DNA from: Cryptomeria japonica
Taxonomy: Eukaryota > Streptophyta > Pinopsida > Cupressales > Cupressaceae
NCBI RefSeq assembly: GCF_030272615.1
Contig: NC_081411.1
Span: 159,254,471 to 159,318,470 of the forward strand
Direction of reading: 5' to 3'
DNA length: 64,000 nucleotides
This document shows positions 12,803 through 25,254 of the stretch, in pieces; within the stretch, counting starts at the first letter, position 1, and every line of letters begins with the position of its first letter. The notes under the pieces were generated by a model. The model was given only the letters and a program-made list of their open reading frames with translations. It made no database searches and was not told the DNA's origin. Made by a program: the position numbers and the translations under genes.

Positions 12803-14235
12803 AATTTTTTTTCAAAAATTATAACCCACTAGTGTGGGATCACCCAATAGGAACCAAGCTCCCCAAGCACCAACATCTTCAATCATAGTTGGTTCTTATA
12901 TTGAATTACCAATTGAAATAAAGGAGTCTCCTAACATTAACGAGAAAGTGAGGGAACCTTCACTAGCACCTTAAGGAGTCATTAACCATCTCTAGACTTG
13001 TCATGGCACTAGCCACCCTATTATAAGTGTGTTTTAGCTCAAACATTCCCAAGACCAAAAGAAGTTTATGAATATCATTGATGATGTCCACCAAAGCCTA
13101 ACCCAAGTAGATAGAACCTTTAACATTAATAATGATCAATTTGGAATGCCCTTCAATGATGAGGTATCAGGTACTAATGGGCAAGGAAATCTTAACCCCC
13201 AGAGAAGATCCATACCCTTTGCCATATTAATAGTGCTAAAATATAGGCCTCCAACATAACCATCTACCACAACCACTAAGGGGATCTCATAATCCACCCC
13301 CTAACTAGTAGGGTCTAGGTTACCATGAGACACACCATCAAAATTCATTTTACACCAGCCAATAGGGGGAGGTAACCATTTAGTATTCAGGTGGGAAATC
13401 TTCTTTGAGATGTCAAATTCAAAAAAGGTTTGGCATAGTCCCCTTTTAGAGGCAATGTTGGCCTCAATAGATGTGGGGTATAATTTGGGAAAGACCCATG
13501 GTAGACAAAGATGTTATCTCTCAAGTGTTTATAAAAAACTAAGAACACCTCCTTTGGACTTATTTCTTCCTCTTCGAAGATCTAGTTATTTCTTTTCCTC
13601 CAGAGGCACTAGCCAAAGTGAGGTAGGAGTTTCTTCCACAAATCCTTAATGAGGGGGTGATGGAAGGGGATAATCCTATCATTAACTATGGAGGGAAACA
13701 CTTTGTTCATTAATAATTTGTTGCACATACTTCATAGTTTGTGAGAAAATGTATAATGTACGAGAACATGGAAGACCCTTTCTTCGCCCTCTTTGCATAG
13801 ATCACATCTATTTAATATTAGGAAACCATGCTTGATGAGATTGTCCTACGTAAGAATTTTATTGTACATCAACATCCACCAAAATAAATTAATTTTAGGG
13901 AGAAGTTGAAAGTATCAAACTCTCCTCTGGAAAGTACTAGAGTGTTCCTTCTTTAACAATAGATTATAATAAGATTTGAATAAAAAGCTTCCCTTAGGAT
14001 TCTTGGTCTTGATGTATCGATCCTCCTAAGAGATGCGAGGAATCATTTTTTTTGGAGGTCATGTTGCAAAAGAGAATATTTTTGGAGAAGGTGGCCATGA
14101 CCCTAACAACACATTCACATATTTAACCAATGAATTCCCATCCCAAGGTAGTTTGAAACTGAAGGACCAAATATTTTTTTGTAGGACTATGGATATCCTT
14201 GTAAATAAGGTGAGTAGCAAGGGGTTGGTTGGAAA
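12803..14235 (-). mobile_element. LINE (non-LTR retrotransposon) 3' part, decayed
   Basis: Read on the minus strand from about 14030 there is a zf-RVT region: KTKNPKGSFLFKSYYN, LLPKINLFWWMLMYNKILT, then CDLCKEGEERVFHVL with the paired cysteines and histidine. Further on (13395 to about 12975) comes an RNase H domain of the RVT_3 type. It begins WLPPPIGWCKMNFDG and ends in another frame with LIIEGHSKLIIINV and ALVDIINDIHKL. Plant L1-like LINEs carry reverse transcriptase, zf-RVT and RNase H in this order. The reverse transcriptase itself is not present here. In-frame stops and at least one frameshift show that it is dead. A short A-run on the minus strand at 12811-12803 may be the poly(A) tail. 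At 14236 it is abruptly replaced by LTR-like sequence. Confidence 0.75.
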
Positions 14236-16439
14236 TGTAACACCCTAGACTAAGAAACCCTAGGGAAATCAAATAGCACTCTAGAAAAAGAGTAAAAATG
14301 TATTTTTTAAACTATTAAATAAATATTTTATAATAATAAAGGGTTAAAATTGAACTATAAAGCATAAGAGGAAGACATCTACTAACTTTACCCTAAGGTT
14401 TCTCAACATTGTTACTAATCTAAACATAGTACATTTGAGGAATCAAGACTAAACAAAGATAACATTGATACATAAACAAGCATATTATAACATAACAACT
14501 AAAGTAATCCATTAAAGCCATTCATTGAACCATACAATTACATTGCATTATATAAATATTTTCTAAAACCACAGTCATTGAAAACCATTAGCAATTGTTT
14601 ATCATAACATACAAGTAATGAATAATGAACATGAACACATTTAAATATATAAGATCGGTATTCCCATTAACTAATATAAAATCCTACCACCTAAAACTTA
14701 TTCTACTTACATAAGATTGCATCATCAATACAATAAGGTTACATCATAATTATAAAAAATTCCATGTAGGCATGCCCATGCATATTTACATCTGATAAAC
14801 ATAAGTAAAACATTTAATAAATGCATAAAATCTCCATCTAACTCACTGAGCTAACCAAATCCAAGAGTAGAAATCTTGCACAAGAACGAAGCCAACCTAG
14901 GCATAGACATGTTCAAAATCCCGATGGAAGAAGGCAACTACCACCCAACCATGTGGAACTCAAAGGACCACCCCCTGTGCTAGGAGATAACATAAGGCCC
15001 TCAAGAATACAAAAAAGGAAATACAACACATGGTCTAAACACACTTACATTGGGTAGAAAAACAATCATGATAAACATAGATAAAACTCCAATCAGGAAA
15101 ACTCCAGAGGCTACAAACATAGAGACAAGACACTAGTGCTCACAAGCGGAGAGTGTCATAGCATAGCTTGATATGGGTTATCCTGATAGATCTTCATAGG
15201 CCCTATCCCCCATCCTAGGTTATCTTGGTAACCTCTCCTGACCCCTGACCCCCATTCAAGTCTCATGTGGAACCAATATACCTTTCAGCAAGACAAGGTA
15301 GTTGATCATGCCATTCCAAGCCTTCCCACCTCATCTTGAGCCTAAATGAGAACTCAAGCCATGAGCGGGGCACACTTAATCTTGTTTAATATGTTTGACT
15401 ACCCAACCCCCTAATAAATTAATTAGTTTATCACTTATTAAGCAAAACTTCCAATGGGTTATCCTGATAGCCACTTTGGGCCCCAACCCCCACTTGGAAG
15501 CCACTCCCCCTCATGACACTTAGCCTACCCAAATCCAACCATCATCAAAAACCAAATAATGAGATCCAACCAAATCTTGAATAACATCGCAACCCAACCA
15601 CATAACATCAAATACAATAGCTTCCAATAAGAGCACAACATGGCTCAATCCCATAAGGAGATTTTAATGTTATAATACCAAGAAACTGATAAGCCACCAT
15701 AGCCATCCATAAATAAATCCCACATAGAAATAAGAGCATCATATTGCTAACAATAAAGATATGTCTCAAAAACCAACCTCTGGATCCCCCAGAGACATAC
15801 AGGCCAAAATAACATAAAAGACACAAAAACCTAACACTCCAGTTGTTTAGGTTACTAAAATAATAAAGGTCAAGAGTTTGATTAAATTAAACTTCATAAC
15901 AATTCCAAAGTCAAAAATAGTAACATCAAGGCATAAAGTAACTTAGGCCAATTAACTTCTCCAAATCTCTGATACAAAAACCACCATTACACTAATCCAC
16001 ATTCATTCCCTTTTCAGGTATATCACACAAGAGGTAACAAAGCTGACTAATACAAGACAACTCGCATTTATAGAAACATTGATGGGAAATGATGAGTCCT
16101 GACATAAAAACAAACATCATAACGATAGCATCCTCATAAAATTAATACAAGTTTATTTTCATTAAAGCCATAAACTTATTTTAATAAAAAATATAAACAC
16201 TAAAGCACTCACAAAACATTATTTCAAAATAATCCTTCAAACAGATAATTTGACCAAATAACAAATACCCCATTACTTGAAAATTTTCATCATGTTAATT
16301 CATAAAATTTCAAATCACACTTTATACCACACACACACACACACACACATCAAATATCATAGTAATTAAATAAAATAATAATTAAAAAATGTTGTTTTTT
16401 TCAATCTATTTTTTATTTTTTCTTGTTTCAAAAAACACT
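14236..16439 (+). mobile_element. LTR-like or retroelement-derived non-coding sequence
   Basis: The segment starts TGTAACACCCTAGAC exactly where the LINE homology ends, and TGTAACACCC is a frequent plant LTR start. The rest is AT-rich and non-coding, with a repeated word GGGTTATCCTGATAG at about 15175 and 15460 and a short (AC)n at 16329-16348. I could not find the matching end or a target duplication of GGAAA, so the extent is a guess. Confidence 0.35.
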
Positions 16440-16600
16440 AGAGCGCTAGCTACCACCATGGTACTCCCCACGGTGGTGGTGGAGTTATCCACCACCATGG
16501 TGCCCACAACTGGTGGTACTCCTAGTACCGTCGGTTTACCATGGCTAGTGGAGTTCCCACCATCATGGGTATTCCCACGACAACCTAGCCAAACTTTTTT
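16440..16600. repeat. GC-rich palindrome block
   Basis: A 160-bp island with several CCACCATGG and ACCATGG palindromes. A 10-bp perfect stem TGGTGGTGGA (16474-16483) has a 4-nt loop and its complement at 16488-16497. Its composition is unlike the flanking AT-rich DNA. Confidence 0.7.
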
Positions 16601-16646
16601 TAAATAGAATTTTTTTTTAACAAACAATAAAATTAAATCTTGAATC

Positions 16647-16931
16647 TGTGTGTGTGTGTGTGTGTGTGTGCATATACATATACATATATATGTATATATT
16701 TATGCATATATCTATGCATATATATACATACATATACATATATACATATATATGTATATATACATATATACATACATATACATATATGTATAGACATATA
16801 TATATGTGTGTGTGTGTATATATGTACATATATGTACATATAGATGTACATATATGTACATATAGATGTACATATATGTACATCTATATGTACATATATA
16901 TATATATAGATATAGATATATATATATGTTT
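16647..16931. repeat. (TG)n and (TATG/TA)n microsatellite
   Basis: A TG run at 16647-16669, then TATA/CATA alternation up to the LTR border. Open frames here on both strands are artefacts of the repeat. Confidence 0.95.
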
Positions 16932-18099
16932 TGTTGACTTGAATTTCATCCTCAGAATGCTACCTGCAACAAGTTAGTTTCACAAAATACAAATGGAAAT
17001 ATTATAGGAAATCCAAATTCAATCAATGAAACTACATGAAGTACATATGAAATAAAATACTAATATTACCTTCATGAATTATGTCCCATTGTGTCCTAAC
17101 TCCACTGTTCCTGGTTGCAGATGGTGTGCTCTTAGACAATGCACTGATGGCATATGAAGAATGGACTGATAACTTGTAGTACTGATACTATGATATGCAA
17201 TACTACATGATTATGCTAAAAAATGATTATGATATTTTCTATTTGCTTCAAGATTAAAACTCACGGATGCATAAGTTTTACAAATGATTTTCTTGAAAAT
17301 GCACTTGAAGTCTCTTGAAGTCTAACTTCTCTCTCAACTAAAGCCCTTGATTTTATAGACCTTGAGAGGATTAGATGATGTGGCTCAGATCAATGGTCAT
17401 GATTAGATCTACAGATTTGGATGGCTATGAGCAAACATGAAGCTTGAGAGAAAGGAGGAAGGACAAGACAAGTGTCACTCGTCTCACCTTGATTGGGTTG
17501 TTGACTAAGAGAATATGGGGATGGTTGGAGGAAATTTAGGCATGATAGGACAAGTGGACTCAAGTCCTTCCTAAGATGTAGGGGGTGTTGGAGAGAATAT
17601 AGAAGAAGGTTATGAAATATGTGTACGTACACAATGTTCATTGAATTTGGAAGTTGAAGATAAATGATGAATTAATATTTAAGAAATATTAATTTCCTTA
17701 GCCACATGTTTGATGAGTTGGCAAAGGGAAGATGAAATGGAGATGGAGGGTGAGTTGGAAAAGGGTTTTAAATAATTTAGAGAAATTATTTAATATTTGA
17801 GACTATAGGATAGGAGAATAACTATTAAATATTAGATATTTAATTGTTTGGAGGAGATAATTAAATATTAGATATTTAATTAACTTGGTTAAAATGATAA
17901 TTAAATATTAGATATTTAATTAATTAGAAGAATAGGATAGATGAATTAATTAATAAATTATTTCAATTAAATTAATTAATAGAAAGACACGAAAATGAAT
18001 TAAATAAATTAATCTTTTCAAATTAACTATTTAATAGAAGAATAATTATTAAATAAATATATTTATTTAATTGCTCATTGCCATTTTTATGTGTATACA
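16932..18099 (-). repeat. 3' LTR of the 18.3 kb element
   Basis: On the plus strand it begins TGTTGACTTGAATTTCATCC and ends TTTTTATGTGTATACA, giving TG and CA termini on either strand. It aligns along its length with 34035-35228. It contains TATAAAA on the minus strand at 17357-17351 and several TAAATATTAGATATTTAATT palindromes at 17830-17940. Confidence 0.93.
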
Positions 18100-18117
18100 T
18101 TTTGCCCCTCTTTGAAA
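18100..18117 (-). other. Polypurine tract of the 18.3 kb element
   Basis: On the minus strand the sequence TTTCAAAGAGGGGCAAAA runs directly into the LTR start TGTATACA, as expected for the plus-strand primer. Confidence 0.85.
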
Positions 18118-18609
18118 TGATGTCGAGACAACATTGTTTCAAAGATTAAATCAAGTCTCAATAATGTGCTCGATGGAGATGAAAATCCTGATTGTGTGCC
18201 CCCTTAGGAGATTAATCGTGAATTTGTTGAAAACTTTGGTTTGAATGATTGATCTCATGATAATTGATAAAAATTCTGTCAATTAAATCAATTTGTAAAA
18301 AACAAATTAAATTGCCTCATTGAATAGCATTAAGTACTCTTCAAATAGTAAATATAAGATTAACCAAGGCTAATTTTAATTTCATCATTATCCTTGTCAG
18401 CTTGTGAAGAAAATATTCTTGCTAAGGTGCCGAAATGGTGATTCCTGTGGAGAACCATCGTTTTGAGCGTGTTCGGCGATATCAGCGACCTCCCGAGTAT
18501 GGGTATCTGATATGTATCTTATCTCGAGCTTTGTTTTCAAGTTTCCGTGCAAATTTTCATGTTTTTAGGCGCGTTTTTGAATTTTTAATTTTTTTTTAAT
18601 TTTTTCAGC

Positions 18610-18910
18610 ATTAGGTAAGCGCTTTTGCATTTAGTTTTAGCGCATATGCAATTAGGTTTAGCGCATTTGCATAGATTGGCTCTTATGCTCTTTTTGTTAG
18701 CACATATGCATAGGATAGCGCAAATATTTTGTGTGTTAGCACTTTTGCTCAATAAGATAGCACTTTTGCTTGTTTTGCGCATATGCTTTTAGAGTTAGCG
18801 CATTTGCACAAAAAGACAGCTTAAATGCATCAATTTAGTGCATTTGCATGTAAATTTAGTGCATATGTTCAATAGGATAGCATAAATGCTCAAAATTGAT
18901 GTTTTTGATA
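18610..18910. repeat. Short-unit array A (TTAGCGCATTTGCA type)
   Basis: About a dozen degenerate units of roughly 20-26 bp with the core TTAGCGCATATGCA or TTAGCACTTTTGCT, in the 3' non-coding part of the element. The same core occurs in inverted orientation at 33660-33970. Confidence 0.85.
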
Positions 18911-19170
18911 AGTGCAAAAGCTAAAAATCACTTTGATGATTAGATTTAACATATTTAATGCACATTGATGATGAATAGGGACCTGATTGAGTGATCTTGC
19001 TTAATAGATAGCTTGATTGATTGCTTGATTGTTGATTGATAGATAGAGCAACTCTAAGAAACTGATTTAGTTTCTGATGCAAGAACTTAGCAGAGTTTGG
19101 ATTGAACTCAGTGATTGATAGAAAACCATGATTGATAGGTTTAAAATGATTTGATAGCTTAAGTTTCTTC

Positions 19171-19356
19171 ACTTTGATTTGATAGATAGATAGCATTGAT
19201 TGCTTCAGTTTGATTTGATAGATAGATAGTGTTGATTGCTTCAGTTTGATTTGATAGATAGATAGTGATTTCTTCAGTTTGATTTGATAGATAGATAGAT
19301 GGTTGCTTCAGTTTGATTTGATAGATAGATAGATGATTGCTTTAGTTTGATTGATT
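19171..19356. repeat. Tandem repeat with GATA runs, about 33-36 bp period
   Basis: Five to six units of the type CAGTTTGATTTGATAGATAG followed by ATTGCTT. They lie immediately before the antisense PMD frame. Confidence 0.9.
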
Positions 19357-19372
19357 TCTCTTGATAAAATAG

Positions 19373-21490
19373 GAGAAATGTGATGTTCTCCAATGTTGGG
19401 AGAAATTACCGGCAGTACGACATTTAGTGCCAGAGCTAACACAGGCTGAGGTTAGATATATAAATGCTTGTGGTTTACACCATTTGTTGTATATGCCTGA
19501 GATTGCGCATGATAGAGGATTGTTGACGGTGTTAGCTGAGAGATGGCACAGTGAGCATAACACTTTCCACTTGCCCACGGGTGAGATTAGTGTGACGCTT
19601 GAGGATGTCTATAGGATTTTGCACATCCCAATGACTGGCGAGTTAGTGCAGTATGATTTTGAGGATCATTTTAGGACAGAGGCTTGCAGAGCCGTGTTTG
19701 CTAATGATAGCATTGATAGAGGAGAGATCTGATGGGAGGATATGGTGATGTATTACGAGGTTCTTCCTATTATTCTTGTTGGTTTGATTGGAGGATTTAT
19801 TTGTCCTGATAGGCAATCACGAGGTTTTTCTATTGGATGGGGTTAGATTCTCCAGAGTATGATGCAGCATCGTACTCGATATGCTTGGGGAGTTTGTATG
19901 CTGGCTCATTTATATCATGATCTTCATAAGGTAGTGTATGATGAGAGTATGAGTTTGTCTATAGGATGCACTTTATTGCAAATCTAGTGTTGGGAGCACA
20001 TTGCTATTACTCGGCCTATCCATCACAGAGTTCATGGAGAGAGGCAGCCATATGTGAATTTTTATGCAAGTATCCTTACTCAGCATAAGCTAGGTAAGAT
20101 GGAGTATTGGTGTTGGGTGCTTGATTCATTGGATAGCATTACTTGGAGACCATATGTTGATTGTGAGCCATGGATGGATGATGCACAGACATTACCATTT
20201 ATCATGCAGAGTAGATATCTCATTGGTCGGACACCTTACATTGTTGAGTGACAGTTGATTAGTCGCATTCTAAGATAGTTTGGGATGATCCATCCTATGC
20301 CTACTGGTGTGATAACATATGCTCGGTGGTACAGAGATAGGCGAGATTGGGGACCTTCTTTGTCATTTGAGATTTCTTGTGCAGAGTTTCTTGCTACTCC
20401 AAGAGTGGCTTATGATATGAGATTGCACATTCTCGATCCTAGGGTTACTGCAAATTATGCTCAGTATATATTAGCTCATCCATTTTCTCATATTATTTAT
20501 CCAACAGATCCTCCTCCCAGCTCAGGAGATGAGGATGATGACTCATATGATCCAGTTTTTAGGAGATGGAGACAGAGACAAGAGCTAAGAGCTACTCAGG
20601 AGGATGGGGGAGGTGGAGATGAGGGTGGTGGTGGAGGTGGTGGTGGTAGGAGACCTAGATAGAGGGGAGGTTGACTGAGAGTCCGTGGAGGACCGCTTGG
20701 ACCGATTACCAAGATTGGGAGACCACGTCCTATGGGTGGGAGGGATGTTGGATAGATTGGGAGGGGGCATGGTGGGATAGGTATGAGATCACTAAGAGGG
20801 TTGTCATTGACAAGAGGAGGCAAGGTGACTAGATTGGATGAGGGTTTCGAAAGAGGCATTGATTTTGGATAGATTCAGCCAGATCCTAGGGTTATTGCAA
20901 CACATGGTGGAGATGATGAGGATCCTGAGGATCATGTTCCCCTAATTAGATGACAGGGTGAGAGAGTTACTTGGACTAAGATTCCAACAATTGGACAGGT
21001 TGGTGGTTAGGAGGGGATTGGGGTTCATACACCAGAATAGGATTTGCCAAAGCAAGATGCACCAGAGCATGATGTGCTAGAGTAGGAGACCATTGATAGT
21101 CTTAGAGCACATATTGATCAGCTTTGAGCACAGGTGCAGACTCTTTTAGTTGAGAGAGATAGAGTTGTTAGGAGACAGTAGGATACTCAGGGATTTCTTA
21201 ATCACATTCAGTAGGTTGGATCAGGTACTCTGTCTGCTGACACTATTAGAGCATTAGTTCAGGCTAGGAAGGAGACTTCCCACTGGTGACAATGATATGA
21301 GGAGGTAGTTGCAGAGAGCCAGAGAACAGGTAGTTATCATACCACCGTATTGATGGACACTAGCAGTGGTGGGGTCATGGGACCTCCTCAGAGGAGTGGT
21401 GATCATGGGAGACAAACATCTAGAGGATCTTCTCACCCATAGCCATAGAGACAGATAGATTCAGGTGGTAGTGGTACAGGATGGCCGTGA
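19373..21490 (+). pseudogene. Antisense plant mobile domain (PMD) frame in the Tat-like element
   Basis: One plus-strand frame stays aligned for about 2.1 kb between the integrase and the 3' LTR, opposite to gag-pol. It contains the PMD (aminotransferase-like, MAIN/MAIL-type) signature. Around 19540-19650 are ERWHSEHNTFHLPTGEI and TLEDVYRILHIPMTGEL. At about 19985-20250 come CWEHIAITRP, WRPYVDCEPWMDDAQTLPF and RYLIGRTPYIVE. After 20600 it becomes Gly/Arg-rich, then Gln- and Glu-rich with a possible coiled coil (HIDQL...VQTLLVERDRVV). Twenty in-frame stops interrupt it: 13 TAG, 7 TGA and no TAA. I saw no frameshift. PMD proteins are known in plants both as host genes and as cargo of mobile elements. 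This copy is dead, and the true start is uncertain because a TAG lies just upstream. Confidence 0.8.
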
Positions 21491-23470
21491 CTTGATTTGA
21501 GACACTTGTATTGTTTATTTGATATCATTGTATACCTGGAATTCTATTGTTTTATGATGATCTATATGCAGACATGGACTCTATATGACGATGATCTTTA
21601 TTATACATGTTCTATTTGATGATGATCTATATGCTTTATTTATATGGATGCAATGATTATATGCTTTGATTATATGGATGCAATGATTATATGCTTTGAT
21701 TATATGGATGCAATGATTATATGGATGATGTTCTATATGCATGTTACTTTATGTGATGATGATTTATATGCTAATGCTTTTGTTGATTTTCAATTTTGAT
21801 GATTCTTGGATGCAAATGAAAATGATTACAAACTTAAATGATATGCAAATGATGCAAATGCAATGATCTATATAAGAAAATGCAAATAAATGATTGATTT
21901 GGTTTTGTTTTATGATGATATAAATGCAAATGATCTATATGAAATATTTTTTTATTTTTATAATGCAATTGAAAATGATGGAAAAAAGCAAATGCAATTA
22001 TTGAGTTTTATATGTAATGCTTATAATGATTATGAATCTAAGTGCAAAGATGCAACTAAATGACCTTTATAAAATGATAATGCAAATAATAATGATGATA
22101 CTCTACATGGTTAATGAAATACACTTAATTTAATGTAGACTAATGCAATTACTTAAATGCAACTAAATGAAATGGATGATAATGAAAATGATTCTAAAAA
22201 ATGAATGCACCTACAATAATTAAATGCATTTTTTTTTTGTTTGTCCAAGAAAACTCAATCTTTATTTATGATCATTTATCTATTAATGAAATGATATGCT
22301 TCTAATTCCACTTGACAATGAATTCTTATAATGCAGACGAATAATGAGCTAATCCAAAATCATCTAACTAAAAATTGTACTGCCATTCTTCATATATGAT
22401 TTTGTAACAGTTCTTGATTTCATCATTGAGCTTTAAAATGTTGTAAGAAAATACAAGCAACTTGACATAATGATTCAAGATGACCTGAGTATTTTTTACA
22501 TGTATTTTGATATAGAAAGTTAATACAAGAAACTTGATATGATGGATCAAGTTGACCTGAGTATTGCTTGCAAAATAGACAAGGATTATCTCCTTTCATG
22601 CATGACTTGGAACGTCCTCCTTGATCTTTTGCCAATCATATCCTAAGAGAAGTTCATACCGTAGTAAGAGATAAACCATAGACAGCAATCAAAGAAAAAT
22701 AATCATGCCTCATCATAGCTTCTCTAGTCATGGACATCCCTGAGTTGCATAGAGTACATGATTAGCAATAAAATCAAGATAGAAACACTGAATCTTGCAT
22801 GTCATTCACATGTTCTAATGGTCATTAACTAATATAATCATCTTAATGAATGATCTTTGACAATCCTTTATTACTTGCTGATCAATTCTTCAGTTTCTGA
22901 GTTTACGATTCAGTTGTTGATGAAATGCCTTGATTTTTGTTTCTTTGTTGCCCGTTATCTGTTTCAAAACCCTATGTTTTTTTGGTTTTTCTAAGTTTTC
23001 TAAATGTTTTGGATTTTCAAAGATTCAAAAGATCACCTTAGCAAAAGGAATTAGGATTTTGCCCCCAATTGAAAACAAAAATTTATTATGAATGTATGAA
23101 TTGATCAAGATCCAAACCATGATAGGATACAAATGCAGATATGATTGATTTTGATAAAATCTAAGACAGTGACTATGACAAGTATGTCAAAGATTGATAA
23201 TTGTTGGTAAGTTGCATATTTCTGGCTAAATGGTTCAGAGCAATGGATGTGAAAGATGAATGGATAAGCTAGGATATGATGGAAATGATAGATGCGATAG
23301 GATGGAGTAGATAGGTGCGCAAAGTGATCTCATAGATGGAGGAACTTACTTCTTAGATAGTGCCTATTTACCAAGTTTTCACTATCTAACTTTATTGAAT
23401 TTTTCCATATTTTGATTTTTTTTTAAGACTTTATATGCTTTTTATTGATTTGTTTTTCAAGACTTTATAT
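21491..23470. other. Spacer between PMD frame and integrase
   Basis: AT-rich, with ATGATTATATGC-type and AATGCAAATGA-type low complexity. It contains a 30-bp tandem repeat (21631-21720), a 71-bp duplication (units at about 22453 and 22524) and a T-rich repeat with ACTTTATAT cores at about 23420-23505. No gene could be supported. Confidence 0.6.
21631..21720. repeat. 30-bp tandem repeat, three copies
   Basis: Units 21631-21660, 21661-21690 and 21691-21720. The last two are identical; the first differs at two bases. Confidence 0.95.
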
Positions 23471-23479
23471 GTTTTTTGT

Positions 23480-24617
23480 TGATTTTTTTTTTTTTTCAGG
23501 ACTTTATATCTCAAGCATAGAATTTCTTGAGATGGATAGAATTGATAGGTTCATCAAACCAATCACCTTCAGGGGTAGATAACTTGTATTCTCTTGATCC
23601 ATATGTTGCTACTATGACAAAGGGTCCTAGCCAATTTGGTTCAAATTTTCCTTTCTTTTCCCAATCTTGTTGATTTCTTGGATTCTCCCTTAGAACTATA
23701 TCTCCAATCTGGAAAATGCGTTACTTGACTCTGTGGTTATAGCTTCTTGCCATTCTTTGTTGGTATACTTTCAAATGTTCTGTTGCATTTTGGTGACATT
23801 CCTGAATCAGTTCTAATTCATGGAGTCGAGAGACTCGTTGTTCTTCTTCTCATATAAGACCTTGCAAGGATACTCATAGAGAAGGCATCTCTACTTCTAT
23901 AGGTAATATGGCTTCTGATACATAGACCAAACAATATGGAGTTGCCCCGTTGGAGTGCAGATGCTATTTTGGTATGCCCAAAGAGCAGGATTTAGTTGAA
24001 TGTGCTAGTCATTTCCAGCTTCATTGACTGTCTTCTTCAAGATATTCAAAATAGTTTTGTTTGATGCCTCAGCTTGACCATTACCTTATGGATAATATGG
24101 AGTAGAGAACCTATGTTGGATATGAAACTATTCACATAGCTCTTTCACATCTTGATTTTTGAATGGTCTTCCATTATCAATGATAATGGTCATAGGAACT
24201 CCATGGCGATAGATTATATAATTCAAAATGAATGATGATATTTGTTTTCTTGTCACTATTATTAAAGGCACTGCTTCAATCCACTTAGTAAAATATTCAG
24301 TGGCAATCAGAATAAACTTATGTCCTTTAGAAGGTGAGGGATTGACCTTTCCTACCAAATCAAAGCCCCATTGTGAAAATGGCCATGATCATGTCATAGG
24401 ATATCTCTTGTGTTGGTGCATGAATGAGATTTCCATGGATCTGACATTGTTTACAGTTTCTAGCATATGTGAATGAATCTCTTTCCATAGTAGGCCAAAT
24501 GTAACCCATACGGAGAAGTTTCTTAGCCAAAGTTAAACCACTTGAGTGTGTCCCATAAATAGCTACATGAATTTCATTAAGAACTCTCTCAGATTCATCT
24601 TTTTCAAGACATCTCAA
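23480..24617 (-). pseudogene. Ty3/gypsy integrase (decayed)
   Basis: The minus strand from 24617 has the zinc-binding region with HSSGLTLAKKLL and CKQCQIHG. The catalytic core follows: GFDLVGKVNPSPSKGHKFIL (first Asp), IIIDNGRPFKNQ (second Asp) and GNGQAEASNKTILN (Glu). Toward 23500 lies the C-terminal region, with FQIGDIVLRE and a GPF motif in WLGPFVIVATYG. Integrase inserts the cDNA copy into host DNA. A frameshift lies near 24390, between the zinc finger and the core, and several stops interrupt the core, for example after KELCE near 24128. The catalytic residues remain readable, but the protein cannot be made intact. Confidence 0.88.
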
Positions 24618-24844
24618 TAAAGTACCATCTAGACCATGCCTATATAGGATATCAACAATAATAGTATAGCGACAGGACTGATGAATAAAATTTCATCTCT
24701 AATTACAAGATAATTCAAGAGGAAGGATATGATCTTTCAAATATTGGTAAGTTTGACCATATAAGGATTGACTTGTTCCTGATATATGGAAAATTCGATA
24801 GGTATACTGGGATTTAATGGTAGGGGTTAAGATATCTTCCATGA

Positions 24845-25240
24845 GAAATTTGTAACACTGTTAATTCTCCTTATTTTTCAAGAGAGATTCTATTGTAGCC
24901 ATTGCATCTGTTGTTTTATTCTCATTTCTTGGAATCTAGGTGAATGATATTTCTTTAAAGTGTCCTTTAAACTCCTTCACCAGCTATTTGTATGGCATAA
25001 GCTTATCATCCTTTGTTTGATATTTATCATTTATTTGATTAATGATGTTGTGAATCACCATAGACATATAGTTCTTTGACATTTCATTCAATGGTCATTT
25101 TAAGCCCAATAACCAATGCTTCATACTCTGCAGTATTATTGGTGCATGGAAATCACAGTCTATACGATTTTGAAATTGTGTGTCCTTGAGGTGTGATGAA
25201 AAATATTTATGCGCCTGATCCATATTGTGTGTAAGAACCA
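24845..25240 (-). pseudogene. Second, archaeal-type RNase H (aRNH) of Tat lineage
   Basis: In the minus direction the sequence reads LYFDGSYTQYGSGA, IFFITPQGHTI, CTNNTAEYEALVIGLKM, YGDSQ and then, after a frame change, DDKLMPYK and IPRNENKTTDAMATIESLL. The FDGS, NNTAEYEAL and GDSQ blocks are the acidic catalytic regions of archaeal-type RNase H. This second RNase H, placed between the retroviral-type RNase H and integrase, is characteristic of Tat elements. At least three stops and one frameshift are present. Confidence 0.75.
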
Positions 25241-25254
25241 TCAAAGTACAATTC

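Noticed and set aside
14236-16600. Complete LTR starting TGTAACACCC
   Set aside because: No matching CA end followed by GGAAA could be found, so only LTR-like status is claimed.
16925-16929. TATGT as the target duplication of the 18.3 kb element
   Set aside because: It matches 35229-35233 but lies 2 bp away from the left LTR border inside a TA/TG repeat, so chance cannot be excluded.
16617-16977. Overlapping Tyr/Ile/His/Cys-rich open frames on both strands
   Set aside because: TG and TA alternation opens all frames; no domain.
18610-18910. CRISPR-like spaced repeats
   Set aside because: Units vary in sequence and length, spacers are absent, and the context is a plant retrotransposon.
19427-21490. 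TAG read as Gln by a variant genetic code or restored by RNA editing
   Set aside because: The neighbouring AP2-like gene uses a standard frame, the affected loci are transposon relics, and TGA at CGA sites also occurs. Methylation decay explains both.
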